A stretch of DNA of 64,000 bases from Plotosus lineatus (Eukaryota; Chordata; Actinopteri; Siluriformes; Plotosidae): positions 11,916,419 to 11,980,418 of the forward strand of contig CM045750.1 in NCBI GenBank assembly GCA_024760905.1. The letters are read 5' to 3'. Below the pieces are notes generated by a model. That model searched no databases, was not told the DNA's origin, and saw nothing but the letters and a program-made list of their open reading frames with translations. How positions within the stretch are numbered: position 1 is the first letter of the stretch; each line of letters opens with the position of its first letter. The position numbers and the translations under genes were made by a program. Below, piece by piece: positions 44,629-57,137 of the stretch.

Positions 44629-47412
44629 ATGGAAACTATGAGCGATCTCGCTGCACCTTCTCGTTCTCAACCCTCTTCGGCGAGTCCTTTCACGACATTG
44701 GACGTCGAGATGTTCACGTTCGGCACCGCCCTTCCCGACCAGCCAACCACCGTCGGAGCGGCTCCCGGAGGCGGGATCTTCACGCGTCTCCCTTCAGCAC
44801 GAGGTCGGTTTCCCACCTGAAAACAGTCATTCTCGGTGGATAAACACACCCCAAGTGATTATCACATCTTTTACATTTACATACTCGGATTTATCTTTCG
44901 ACTCTCAGGCTTTCGGGTTGTGGTTTCTTTTCAAATGTAATTATATTGAATATCTCGGAGAACATTCATTCATTTTCTGAACCTAATTCGAGATTCGGGA
45001 GGCGAGTGCCCATTTCAGCCGGCGTCGGGCGATGGCAGGGTACACCCTGAACAGCTCGCCACACCGCCGGCAGCCCAGGAGCCTCTTTCCCAACGACAGC
45101 AACCTTTCCATCCCCAGAGAAGAGAAAACAATATGGCGGCGCGGGCTCCAGACAAACTCCCGCTCGCGCTTTGCTCTCTAATGCATTGAACTTTCTCATC
45201 AACTCAACTTGAATATTTAGTGGGGGGAAAAACATCCTCCATAAAATAGATAGCAGAACAGTGTCGGGGTTGGAGAGCATTAAATACTGTCGCCACTCTC
45301 GGTGTTTATTTTTCAAGATCAACATCCGGGGAATGCACTTTGGAGTCTTTGCGACGGTGAAGTGATTGACTATGCGGGGGCGGGGCTTTCGCTGAAAAAG
45401 CTTTGCGAGGGAAACAAATATGGCGCGAGAAAAGACAGAAAACAAAACTACATGAGTTATTTTGATCATAAAATCATAAAGTGTTGCATGTATTATATTA
45501 TGCCTATGTTTTTGATTATTATTTCCCACTTTGTTTTATGTTATGTCTGACAAAAAAAATTTAAATTGTGAAGAAGAATTTAAAAAGAAATCTTTCAAAC
45601 ACTATTCATGATATGCTGGATAAATTATTTATTAGAATATGAACCTTCCCACCCCGCCCAGATACGAAGTACTACATCAACTTTCCATCAAATGTCTTCA
45701 CTATTTACTTTCCATAGTACTGTGTCTACATATTCAATATGACTGAATCACTGACTTCTGCATATTTTCATGATTTTATGAAGAATGAACATTGTTTATA
45801 TCAGATAACATTTTTCTGAAAACTAAAAACTGAGATGAACTATGATTTCATAAAACAAAATTGGTGGAATACTTAGGCAAGTATATTCTTCAGAGGTACA
45901 TTTTGATGTAATTTTATTATGATTCAACTATTATTTCTACCAATGATGTTCTAGATTTCAAAATATGACCTCAAATGTGTTCTGTAGTATTTGTAAATGT
46001 TAAAATGTCAATAACTTGATGGTGCTTCGTCCCCTGAAACCTCACAAGAGACCTGCTCCCCTTGCAAACAAAAAGAGCTTCAAGACTTTTGCACAGTCTC
46101 CCTCTGTTCTGTTCAGGGTTTGATCTAGAACTCTCTTAACTTGATTTATAATGTTCATTTCTCGCCCACAGATGAAGCAAAAATGACCCAGTGGAAGGGG
46201 AAGAAAGGCCGCATCAAGAGACCCATGAACGCCTTTCTAATCTGGTCGAGGATTCACAGGCCCATCTTGGCAAAGGCGAATCCGACGGCAAAGAGCTCCG
46301 ACATCAGTGTGGAGCTGGGGAACGAGTGGAGGAAACTCGCCGAAGACCAGAAGGAGCCCTATTACAAAGACGCCAAGAGGCTTGAAATCCTCCACAGAGA
46401 GACGTTTCCTGGTAAGGAACACAGAATTCACAGATCATGAGGAAATTTATAGAGACTAACAGATCCACCCTCAGACTGTTTGTGGTTGTTCAGTGTGTTG
46501 TTGAATTCACCTGTGAACCTTTCTTTCCTGTGATGTAGAATACAGCTACAATCCACGTGCAGAGAAAAGGAAGCACTCTGATGGAGAGACACTTCAGGCC
46601 TCCACTGCCTCACCAGCTGTCGTGCAGAGAACCCAAAGGAGGTCTGCACCTTATAAGATCCCTGCAGCACCGCTGAGATCCTCCATCTCACAGGACTCTG
46701 CAGGACATGCCGGTCATACATCCTCCGGTACACAGCACTTTCATTCTTCTGCCTCTGTTCTTTTTCATCTTACTCATAAGAATAGCCTTTATTTTAATTA
46801 TTATTTTATTATCTAAAAAGAAAATTATATTGTTTCAGATGTCTTCTCACATGAGCAGTGAAATAATTCATATCTCTGTTTCTTTTTAGGTACTTTACAG
46901 TGTGGTGCCTACCAGTGGACTCCAGTCCTACAGGCACACCACCCTGTGATGATGGACGGGTCAGGAGGAGTTAGACTGGTGTCTGAACCTCTTGGCCAAT
47001 TCTTTGGCGACGAGATCCTCTCACCTCAGCTCGTTTCTGGGATAACAACGGCTCCAGTCGACCAGATCCGGTGAGTAATCTGCACTGGGTTGACTTCAGG
47101 AGATCAGTGATTCCAATAAAGTGTTTCTGCAGCGTCTCAGGTAGTCGCTGTAATAGACATCCGATTGCTTTTTCTTATGGATGCAAATTTCTGTTTTATA
47201 GCCCCTTGAGTTCTGACCAGCTGAGCAGTGTGGCTCACCCCATGGGCGGAGACGGTGGCTCTTTCTACGAGTACAGGGACATTTTTGAATTAATAGAAGA
47301 CATCAACAACCATGACGTGATGGACAGCATTGAGGACCTGAATTCTTCCCTCGATCATAATCTTGATGAACTTGAAAATATTATTAACAGCCTTTTGAAT
47401 TCCAAGACGTGA
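44629..47412 (+). CDS. sox30-like: SOX30-like HMG-box protein, copy C, 331 aa, single cassette
   Basis: Exons 44629-44803, 46172-46411, 46539-46727, 46890-47070 and 47202-47412, all GT-AG and in phase (996 nt). The protein starts [10 protein letters not shown]. The HMG box has RPMNAFLIW at 75-83 and [11 protein letters not shown]. The tail has [14 protein letters not shown], the type I form, with ATTAAA at 47494-47499. Intron 1 and the first half of exon 2 (KLAEDQ) match the type II cassettes of D and E. The end of exon 2 (YYKDAK), intron 3 and exons 4-5 match type I. The gene therefore looks like a crossover product that removed one cassette. No defect was seen; role as for copy A, inferred. 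Confidence 0.87.
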
Positions 47413-48108
47413 GAACACAATATATATCATTTCACTTCAAAATGTTTTATCTTTTGCATACTAAAAATGTTTTTATCGAAAATTTTACTTTTCATTAAAA
47501 AAGGTTTTAAAAGTTAACATGTGTATTTATTATAACCACAAATTCATTTTTATTCAAAAGAATTTTTATTTAAAACACTGAAATCATCTTTAATCGCCCA
47601 CTCATTTGCTGATCCACTGAATGCTACCAACATCACAAGAACCCTATCAAAGCCAAGGTTGGGAGGATGGGCGGTCACCACCTGAACAACTTGCTCACCC
47701 CCTCAAACACAAACACACACACACACACATTCACACTCCTCGAGAATTATAGGAGACATTTGCAGCACTTGGTTCGCTGAATGTGTTTGAGGACACCAGA
47801 CTACATGAAGAAAAATACATATAAGCACAAAGAGATCATTCAAACTCCACACAGTCACACCCACACCGAGCTCAGGAGATTCACTCATTATTTCAGTTTT
47901 TATGGGATATCACAGAATTTGGAATCATGTTCAAATCTGCATGGTGAGATTACGGATATAAACTTCCATAAAAATTTATAAATGCATCCTTATTTATTGT
48001 ATTAATCCCACAAAGTCAATTATTTCCTCTGCATTTAACCCACCCAAAGTGAAAACCCAAACACACAAGGAACAGTGGGCTGTCACACACCTTGGGGGGG
48101 CTCGGGGA

Positions 48109-48973
48109 TTCAAATAGAAGATATTTATTTCATTCTACTGTGTTTACAACATCACATACATAATATAGCATGATATATGAAAAAAATTCCCAATTAATCC
48201 CAATAACAACCATATAACCCTGTCCACCTGATCATCTAATCATCTGAAGAAATTGTGCACGGTATATTTTCTGGGCTCACCATTGAGAGGTTGTGGGTTG
48301 TGATATAAAAAGAAAATTATATTGTTTCAGATGTTTTCTTTTGCATAGTCTTCTCACATGAGCAGTGAGATAATTCATATCACTGTTTCTTTTTAGGTAC
48401 TGATTCAAACCCACAACCTCTCGATGGTGAGCCCAGAAAATATACCGTGCACAACTTCTTCAGATGATTAGGTGATCAGGTGGACAGGGTTATGTGGTTA
48501 TGATGGGTTTTTCAGGAAGATTGATCTCCAGGAAGAGGGACACCTTACTCCACCAGTACCTGAAGAGATTGTTGCAGCAGAGATTTTGACCAAACGGTTC
48601 GAAAAGTACAGATTTTAAGTAATTAACACCACCTTTACACTGAATTTCGTATTAAATGTCACACTCTGCAAAATCAGAGAAATTAAACGACTTCTGTTCA
48701 ACACCACAGCGCACGACTCGGCTTCACACAGAAATTACAAAAGTTCCACATCTTTAAGGTTCCTATTCGGTTCCCAAGGATATTAATGCCAGGCTAAAAC
48801 AATTCTTTGTTGGCAAGAACATGATTTAAAAAGATTCACCAGGGAGGGACGAAAAAAGTTTTGCATGTGCAGGCCACTCGGGATTCGCCAGGAAATTTTT
48901 TTCATATATCATGCTATATTATGTATGTGATGTTGTAAACACAGTAGAATGAAATAAATATCTTCTATTTGAA
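48109..48973. mobile_element. Palindromic element carrying a SOX30-like intron 3 fragment (copy 1)
   Basis: Outer arms beginning TTCAAATAGAAGATATTTAT (48109) and ending ATAAATATCTTCTATTTGAA (48973) are inverted repeats of about 80 bp. A second, inner inverted pair (CACGGTATATTTTCTGGGC near 48259 and GCCCAGAAAATATACCGTG near 48431) flanks a centre of about 100 bp. That centre, 48301-48400, matches SOX30-like intron 3 plus the first bases of exon 4 (compare 52517-52616), including TTTCTTTTTAG. The right arm has about 400 extra bases. It could be a foldback-type transposon or a hairpin formed by replication errors. Confidence 0.6.
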
Positions 48974-49077
48974 ATCAACATCCCGAATATCAAAGTTTAT
49001 TATTTTAATATTGTGATCAACAGAGTATCAAGGTTTCTTCATCATATCACAGTTCATGTCACATCAGAGTCACGAGG

Positions 49078-49436
49078 GCAGTGGTGGCCTGGTGGTATGG
49101 GTTCATTGGATCGCTGATCTGAAGGTTGGGGGTTCGAGTCCCACTCTCCACAAGGTTGTCACTGTGCCCCCCTCCAGTGCAGCGAACTGGGTTATCAAAG
49201 GCCGGCCATGTCTCTCACTGTCTATGGTGTGAGGCATGTAAAAAAAAAATAATAATAATAAATAAATCAAAAAACATTGCTGACTTTCATAAAAAGCAGC
49301 TCTAAAGCCGCCAGCGTGTTTCTGTCCCTTGTTAAAAAGTTGTGTCAGGAAGGACATCCGACATAAAAACCTACGCCAAATCAAAAGTGCGAAACATTCG
49401 CTGTGGCGACTCCTGATAAAGAGAAAAAGCCAAAAA
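49078..49436 (+). repeat. SINE S1 copy in the unit flank, with RTE-type tail
   Basis: Head GGGCAGTGGTGGCCTGGTGG, B box GGGGGTTCGAGTCCC, core, then TTGTGTCAGGAAGGACATCC and TTCGCTGTGGCGACTCCTGA. Full length and shared by every C-E flank. Confidence 0.9.
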
Positions 49437-49555
49437 GAAATCTCATCATGTTACATCAGAGTCAGCCATATCCCCTGGAAATTTTTACAAGACTCAAGAC
49501 CTCTTTTACAGGGTTCACAGCCCAGGCCTGATAAATTTCAAGCACTTTTTACAGA

Positions 49556-49732
49556 CTTTTCAATGACAAATATTACATTTTCAAGGAATACTTTCATCAA
49601 CGTGCATGCAATATCAATACAAACAAGATGTTGGTAAAGAAAGCGAACACATAATTCATGACATTTAAACAAAAATACTGAGAAACTGTATGTTAAATGT
49701 CATATTTAATCAGATTCAAGCCGATAACCTGA

Positions 49733-49783
<51 letters not shown>

Positions 49784-50349
49784 CAGAGACGAGCCGTGCA
49801 CGCATGCGCACACACGCACACCCCACGGTTTTTCAACACAACCGGCAGGTATATATTTATTTTTAGCCTGTGAAAGCTCAGTCGGGGTTTTTCTGTATAA
49901 TTTAGTCCCAATCGGCCGTGTTCCCGCCAACAAATATATTTTTAAGGCTGGACTAAATACAGATGGAATAATACAGTGGAATTTCTTCAAAATAAAATGG
50001 AAAAGTTATTCCACGGGTCACGTGGTTTTGTTATTGCCATTTGAAAAAGAGACAGTTCCAAAACAAAATGGAAAAAAAAAACCACTAAATTGGTTTTGAC
50101 GCTGATTGGTTGTACCATGCAGTTGAAAAGGATGCACAACGACGTGGATTGGCTATTACCGGGATGCAAATTAGATATGTGCGTCGACTGCAACGTCACT
50201 CATGACGCGGCAACTCGTTCGATTTTCGTCAAAAACGTTCCATTTTATGTGTATAAATACCGAGCATCCACTCAGTCAGTCTCAATTTGCTCTCGACCCC
50301 CATAACGAACACATCGCGTCTTCTCCTGCTCCAGTAATTTATTCTCCAC
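49556..50349 (+). promoter_or_regulatory. 5' flank and promoter of SOX30-like copy D
   Basis: Same layout as copy C: (CT)n/(CA)n tract about 49735-49780, GATTGG boxes near 50103 and 50146, octamer ATGCAAAT at 50164-50171, CRE-like TGACGCGG near 50204, TATAAATA at 50252-50259 (consensus here and in A, TATAAAGA in C and E), ATG at 50350. Confidence 0.65.
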
Positions 50350-53135
50350 ATGGAAACTATGAGCGATCTCGCTGCACCTTCTCGTTCTCAACCCTCTTCG
50401 GCGAGTCCTTTCACGACATTGGACGTCGAGATGTTCACGTTCGGCACCGCCCTTCCCGACCAGCCAACCACCGTCGGAGCGGCTCCCGGAGGCGGGATCT
50501 TCACGCGGCTCCCTTCAGCACGAGGTCGGTTTCCCACCTGAAAACAGTCATTCTCGGTGGATAAACACACCCCAAGTGATTATCACATCTTTTACATTTA
50601 CATACTCGGATTTATCTTTCGACTCTCAGGCTTTCGGGTTGTGGTTTCTTTTCAAATGTAATTATATTGAATATCTCGGAGACCATTCATTCATTTTCTG
50701 AACCGAATTCGAGTTTCGGGAGGCGAGTGCCCATTTCAGCCGGCGTCGGTCGATGGCAGGGTACACCCTGAACAGCTCGCCACACCGCCGGCAGCCCAGG
50801 AGCCTCTTTCCCAATGACAGCAACCTTTCCATCCCCAGAGAAGAGAAAACAATATGGCGGCGCGGGCTCCAGACAAACTCCCGCTCGCGCTTTGCTCTCG
50901 AATGCATTGAACTTTCTAATCAACTGAACTTGAATATTTAGTGAGAAAAAAAACATCCTCCATAAAATAGATAGCAGAACAGTGTCGGGGTTGGAGAGCA
51001 TTAAATACTGTCGTCACTCTCGGTGTTTATTTTTCAAGATCAACATCCGGGGAATGCACTTTGGAGTCTTTGCGACGGTGAAGTGATTGACTATGCAAGG
51101 CGGGGCTTTCGCTGAAAAAGCTTTGAGGGAAACAAATATGGCGCGAGAAAAGACAGAAAACAAAACTCCATGAGTTATTTTGATCATAAAATCATAAAGT
51201 GTTGCATGTATTATATTATGCTTATGTTTTTGATTATTATTTCCCACTTTGTTTTATGTTATGTCTGACAAAAAAAATTTAAATTGTGAAGAAGAATTTA
51301 AAAAGAAATCTTTCAAACACTATTCATGATATGCTGGATAAATTATTTATTAGAATATGAACCTTCCCACCCCGCCCAGATACGAAGTACTACATCAACT
51401 TTCCATCAAATGTCTTCACTATTTACTTTCCATAGTACTGTGTCTACATATTCAATATGACTGAATCACTGACTTCTGCATATTTTCATGATTTTATGAA
51501 GAATGAACATTGTTTATATCAGATAACATTTTTCTGAAAACTAAAAACTGAGATGAACTATGATTTCATAAAACAAAATTGGTGGAATACTTAGGCAAGT
51601 ATATTCTTCAGAGGTACATTTTGATGTAATTTTATTATGATTCAACTATTATTTCTACCAATTATGTTCTAGATTTCAAAATATGACCTCAAATGTGTTC
51701 TGTAGTATTTGTAAATGTTAAAATGTCAATAACTTGATGGTGCTTCGTCCCCTGAAACCTCACAAGAGACCTGCTCCCCCTTGCAAACAAAAAAAGAGCT
51801 TCAAGACTTTTGCACAGTCTCCCTCTGTTCTGTTCAGGGTTTGATCTAGAACTCTCTTAACTTGATTTATAATGTTCATTTCTCGCCCACAGATGAAGCA
51901 AAAATGACCCAGTGGAAGGGGAAGAAAGGCCGCATCAAGAGACCCATGAACGCCTTTCTAATCTGGTCGAGGATTCACAGGCCCATCTTGGCAAAGGCGA
52001 ATCCGACGGCAAAGAGCTCCGACATCAGTGTGGAGCTGGGGAACGAGTGGAGGAAACTCGCCGAAGACCAGAAGGAGCCCTATTACAAAGAGGCCAAGAG
52101 GCTTGAAATCCTCCACAGAGAGACGTTTCCTGGTAAGGAACACAGAATTCACAGATCATGAGGAAATTATAGAGACTAACAGATCCACCCTCAGACGGTT
52201 TGTGGTTGTTCAGTGTGTTGTTGAATTCACCTGTGAACCTTTCTTTCCTGTGATGTAGAATACAGCTACAATCCACGTGCAGAGAAAAGGAAGCACTCTG
52301 ATGGAGAGACACTTCAGGCCTCCACTGCCTCACCAGCTGTCGTGCAGAGAACCCAAAGGAGGTCTGCACCTTATAAGATCCCTGCAGCACCGCTGAGATC
52401 CTCCATCTCACAGGACTCTGCAGGACATGCCGGTCTTGCATCCTCCGGTACACAGCACTTTCATTCTTCTGCCTCTGTTGTTCTTCATCTGACGCCAAAG
52501 AATAGTCCTTATTTTATGATATAAAAAGAAAATTATATTGTTTCAGATGTTTTCTTTTGCCTAGTCTTTTCACATGAGCAGTGAGATAATTCATATCACT
52601 GTTTCTTTTTAGGTACTTTACAGTGTGGTGCCTACCAGTGGACTCCAGTCCTACAGGCACACCACCCTGTGATGATGGACGGGTCAGGAGGAGTTAGACT
52701 GGTGTCTGAACCTCTTGGCCAATTCTTTGGCTACGAGATCCTCTCACCTCAGCTCGTTTCTGGGATAACAACGGCTCCAGTCCACCAGATCCGGTGAGTA
52801 ATCTGCACTGGGTTGACTTCAGGAGATCAGTGATTCCAATAAAGTGTTTCTGCAGCGTCTCAGGTAGTCGCTGTAATAGACATCCGATTGCTTTTTCTGA
52901 TGGATGCAAATTTCTGTTTTATAGCCCCTTGAGTTCTGACCAGCTGAGCAGTGTGGCTCACCCCATGGGCGGAGACGGTGGCTCTTTCTACGAGTACAGG
53001 GACCTTTATGAATTAATAGAAGAACTCAACAACAATGACGGGATGGACAGAATTGAGGACCTGAATTCTTCCCTCGATCATAATCTTGATGAACTTGAAA
53101 ATATTATTAACAGCCTTTTGAATTCCAAGACGTGA
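50350..53135 (+). CDS. sox30-like: SOX30-like HMG-box protein, copy D with type II cassette (D1), 331 aa
   Basis: Exons 50350-50524, 51893-52132, 52259-52447, 52613-52793 and 52925-53135; GT-AG and in phase, 996 nt. HMG box with RPMNAFLIW and [11 protein letters not shown], then KLAEDQ and YYKEAK. Exon 4 has GYEILSP and exon 5 [14 protein letters not shown], the type II signature. A stop and an AATAAA (53215-53220) follow directly, so a complete transcript can end here. One substitution (MDRIED for MDSIED) lies in the tail. A second cassette with its own exons 2-5 lies about 300 bp downstream. Confidence 0.87.
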
Positions 53136-53443
53136 GAACACTATATGCATAATTTCACTTCAAAATGTTTTCTTTTGCATACTTAAAATGTTTTTATCGA
53201 AAATTTTCCTATTCAATAAAAAAGGTTTTAGGTGTTCTGTAGTATTTGTAAATGTTAAAGTGCCAATAACTTGATGGTGCCTCGTCCCCTGAAACCTCAC
53301 AAGAGACCTGCTCCCTCTTGCAAACAAAAAAGAGCTGCAAGACTTTTGCACAGTCTCCCTCTGTTCTGTTCAGGGTTTGATCTCGAACCCTCTTTGATAA
53401 TAATTTTTGAACTTGATTTATAATGTTCATTTCTCGCCCACAG

Positions 53444-54683
53444 ATGAAGCAGAAATGACCCAGTGGAAGGGGAAGAAAGGCCGCATCAAGAGACCCATGA
53501 ACGCCTTTCTAATCTGGTCGAGGATTCACAGGCCCATCCTGGCAAAGGCGAACCTGACGGCAAAGAGCTCCGACATCAGTGTGCAGCTGGGGAACGAGTG
53601 GAGGAAACTCACTGACGACCAGAAGGAGCCCTATTACAAAGACGCCAAGAGGCTTGAAATCCTCCACAGAGAGACGTTTCCTGGTAAGGAACACAGAATT
53701 CACAGATCATGAGGAAATTATAGAGACTAACAGATCCACCCTCAGACGGTTTGTGGTTGTTCAGTGTGTTGTTGAATTCACCTGTAAACCTTTCTTTCCT
53801 GTGATGTAGAATACAGCTACAATCCACGTGCAGAGAAAAGGAAGCACTCTGATGGAGAGACACTTCAGGCCTCCACTGCCTCATCAGCTGTCGTGCAGAG
53901 AACCCAAAGGAGGTCTGCACCTTATAAGATCCCTGCAGCACCGCTGAGATCCTCCATCTCACAGGACTCTGCAGGACATGCCGGTCATACATCCTCCGGT
54001 ACACAGCACTTTCATTCTTCTGCCTCTGTTCTTTTTCATCTTACTCATAAGAATAGCCTTTATTTTAATTATTATTTTATTATCTAAAAAGAAAATTATA
54101 TTGTTTCAGATGTCTTCTCACATGAGCAGTGAAATAATTCATATCACTGTTTCTTTTTAGGTACTTTACAGTGTGGCGCCTACCAGTGGACTCCAGTCCT
54201 ACAGGCACACCACCCTGTGATGATGGACGGGTCAGGAGGAGTTAGACTGGTGTCTGAACCTCTTGGCCAATTCTTTGGCGACGAGATCCTCTCACCTCAG
54301 CTCGTTTCTGGGATAACAACGGCTCCAGTCGACCAGATCCGGTGAGTAATCTGCACTGGGTTGACTTCAGGAGATCAGTGATTCCAATAAAGTGTTTCTG
54401 CAGCGTCTCAGGTCGTCGCTGTAATAGACATCCGATTGCTTTTTCTGATGGATGCAAATTTCTGTTTTATAGCCCCTTGAGTTCTGACCAGCTGAGCAGT
54501 GTGGCTCACCCCATGGGCGGAGACGGTGGCTCTTTCTACGAGTACAGGGACATTTTTGAATTAATAGAAGACATCAACAACCATGACGTGATGGACAGCA
54601 TTGAGGACCTGAATTCTTCCCTCGATCAGAATCTTGATGAACTTGAAAATATTATTAACAGCCTTTTGAATTCCAAGACGTGA
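53444..54683 (+). CDS. sox30-like: Second (type I) exon 2-5 cassette of SOX30-like copy D (D2)
   Basis: Exons 53444-53683, 53810-53998, 54161-54341 and 54473-54683, with intact splice sites, the same phases as D1 and a terminal stop; AATAAA at 54743-54748. There is no first exon of its own: the 220 bp upstream matches only the 3' end of intron 1 (CAAGAGACCTGCTCCC to CTCGCCCACAG). It can be expressed only if exon 1 of D splices past D1 to 53444, or if D1 exon 3 splices to it in frame. HMG-box changes [12 protein letters not shown] and KLTDDQ set it apart from every other copy. The tail is [14 protein letters not shown]. Either a functional alternative cassette or a decaying one. Confidence 0.75.
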
Positions 54684-55346
54684 GAACACAATATATATCA
54701 TTTCACTTCAAAATGTTTTTATCGAAAATTTTACTTTTCATTAATAAAGGTTTTAAAAGTTAACATGTGTATTTATTATAACCACAAATTCATTTTTATT
54801 CAAAAGAATTTTTATTTAAAACACTGAAATCATCTTTAATCGCCCACTCATTTGCTGATCCACTGAATGCTACCAACATCACAAGAACCCTATAAAAGCC
54901 AAGGTTGGGAGGATGGGCGGTCACCACCTGAACAACTTGCTCACCCCCTCAAACACACACACACACATTCACACTCCTCGAGAATTATAGGAGACATTTG
55001 CAGCACTTGGTTCGCTGAATGCGTTTGAGGACACCAGACTACATGAAGAAAAATACATATAAGCACAAAGAGATCATTCAAACTCCACACAGTCACACCC
55101 ACACCGAGCTCAGGAGATTCACTCATTATTTCAGTTTTTATGGGATATCACAGAATTTGGAATCATGTTCAAATCTGCATGGTGAGATTACGGATATAAA
55201 CTTCCATAAAAATTTATAAATGCATCCTTATTTATTGTATTAATCCCACAAAGTCAATTATTTCCTCTGCATTTAACCCACCCAAAGTGAAAACCCAAAC
55301 ACACAAGGAACAGTGGGCTGTCACACACCTTGGGGGGGCTCGGGGA

Positions 55347-56204
55347 TTCAAATAGAAGATATTTATTTCATTCTACTGCGTTTACAACATCACATACATA
55401 ATATAGCATGATATATGAAAAAAAATTCCCAATTAATCCCAATAACAACCATATAACCCTGTCCACCTGATCATCTGAAGAAATTGTGCACGGTATATTT
55501 TCTGGGCTCACCATCGATAGGTTGTGGGTTGTGATATAAAAAGAAAATTATATTGTTTCAGATGTTTTCTTTTGCATAGTCTTCTCACATGAGCAGCGAG
55601 ATAATTCATATCACTGTTTCTTTTTAGGTACTGATTCAAACCCACAACCTCTCGATGGTGAGCCCAGAAAATATACTGTGCACAACTTCTTCAGATGATT
55701 AGGTGATCAGGTGGACAGGGTTATATGGTTATGATGGGTTTTTCAGGAAGATTGATCTCCAGGAAGAGGGACACCTTACTCCGCCAATACCTGAAGAGAT
55801 TGTTGCAGCAGAGATTTTGACCAAACGGTTCAAAAAGTACAGATTTTAAGTAATTAACACCACCTTTACACTGAATTTCGTATTAAATGTCACACTCTGC
55901 AAAATCAGAGAAATTAAACAACTTCTGTTCAACACCACAGCGCACGACTCGGCTTCACACAGAAATTACAAAAATTCCACATCTTTAAGGTTCCTATTCG
56001 GTTCCCAAGGATATTAATGCCAGGCTAAAAAAATTCTTTGTTGGCAAGAACATGATTTAAAAAGATTCACCAGGGAGGGACGAAAAAAGTTTTGCATGTG
56101 CAGGCCACTCGGGATTCGCCAGGAAATTTTTTTCATATATCATGCTATATTATGTATGTGATGTTGTAAACACAGTAGAATGAAATAAATATCTTCTATT
56201 TGAA
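55347..56204. mobile_element. Palindromic element carrying a SOX30-like intron 3 fragment (copy 2)
   Basis: Same arms and centre as 48109-48973, with the intron 3 fragment at about 55534-55630. Small differences (loss of one ATCTAATC repeat unit near 55470, single-base changes) show normal divergence after duplication of the whole flank. Confidence 0.6.
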
Positions 56205-56305
56205 ATCAACATCCCGAATATCAAAGTTTATTATTTTAATATTGTGATCAACAGAGTATCAAGGTTTCTTCATCATATCACAGTTCATGTCACATCAGAG
56301 TCACG

Positions 56306-56815
56306 AGGGCAGTGGTGGCCTGGTGGTATGGGGCGTTGGATCGCTGATCTGAAGGTTGGGGGTTCGAGTCCCACTCTCCACAAGGTTGTCACTGTGCCCC
56401 CCTCCAGTGCAGCGAACTGGGTTATTAAAAGGCCGGCCATGTCTCTCACTGTCTATGGTGTGAGGCATGTAAAAAAAAAAAACATTGCTGACTTCGAGAG
56501 GGTTCGAGTCCCACTCTCCACAAGGTTGTCACTGTGCCCCCCCCCCCCCCCCAGTGCAGCGAACTGGGTTATCAAAGGCCAGGCCTCATGTCTCTCACTG
56601 TCTATGGTGTGAGGCATGTAAAAATAAATAAATAAATAAAAAAAAACCATTGCTGACTTTCATAAAAAGCAGCTCTAAAGCCGCCAGCGTATTTCTGTCC
56701 CTTGTTAAAAAGTTGTGTCAGGAAGGACATCCGACATAAAAACCTACGCCAAATCAAAAGTGCGAAACATTCGCTGTGGCGACTCCTGATAAAGAGAAAA
56801 CGCCAAAAAGAAATC
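56306..56815 (+). repeat. SINE S1 with internal head duplication
   Basis: The B-box-to-core stretch occurs twice (about 56352-56470 and 56503-56622), the second with a longer C run. The equivalents at 49078-49436 and 63839-64000 begin with a single copy. The duplication therefore arose in this unit only. Confidence 0.85.
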
Positions 56816-56940
56816 TCATCATGTTACATCAGAGTCAGCCATATCCCCTGGAAATTTTTACAAGACTCAAGACCTCTTTTACAGGGTTCACAGCCCAGGC
56901 CTGATAAATTTCAAGCACTTTTTACAGACTTTTCAATGAG

Positions 56941-57102
56941 AAATATTACATTTTCAAGGAACACTTTCATCAACGTGCATGCAATATCAATACAAACAAG
57001 ATGTTGATAAGGATAGCGAACACATAATTCATGACATTTAAACAAAAATACTGAGAAACTGTATGTTATATGTCATATTTAATCAGATTCAAGCCGATAA
57101 CC

Positions 57103-57137
<35 letters not shown>

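Larger units (their letters stand above)
47413..49555. repeat. Intergenic flank of the array unit (C to D)
   Basis: About 2.1 kb repeated almost identically after D2 (54684-56940) and E2 (62176-64000). In order: SOX30-like 3' UTR, a (CA)n tract near 47707-47730, a SINE tail fragment (about 47997-48108), the palindromic element (48109-48973), AT-rich spacer and an S1 SINE (49078-49436). The repetition shows that the unit was duplicated after these elements had landed. Confidence 0.9.
54684..56940. repeat. Intergenic flank of the array unit (D to E)
   Basis: Nearly identical to 47413-49555, with a shorter (CA)n tract, a second copy of the palindromic element (55347-56204) and an S1 SINE that has an internal duplication (56306-56815). 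Confidence 0.9.

Noticed and set aside
49100..49150. tRNA-like sequence with a good B box (GGTTCGAGTCC)
   Set aside because: It is the head of SINE S1, not a tRNA gene; no full cloverleaf is kept and many dispersed copies share the same tail.
43841..49555. CRISPR-like or satellite interpretation of the repeats
   Set aside because: The repeated units are multi-kilobase gene-containing segments with introns; there are no short spaced direct repeats.
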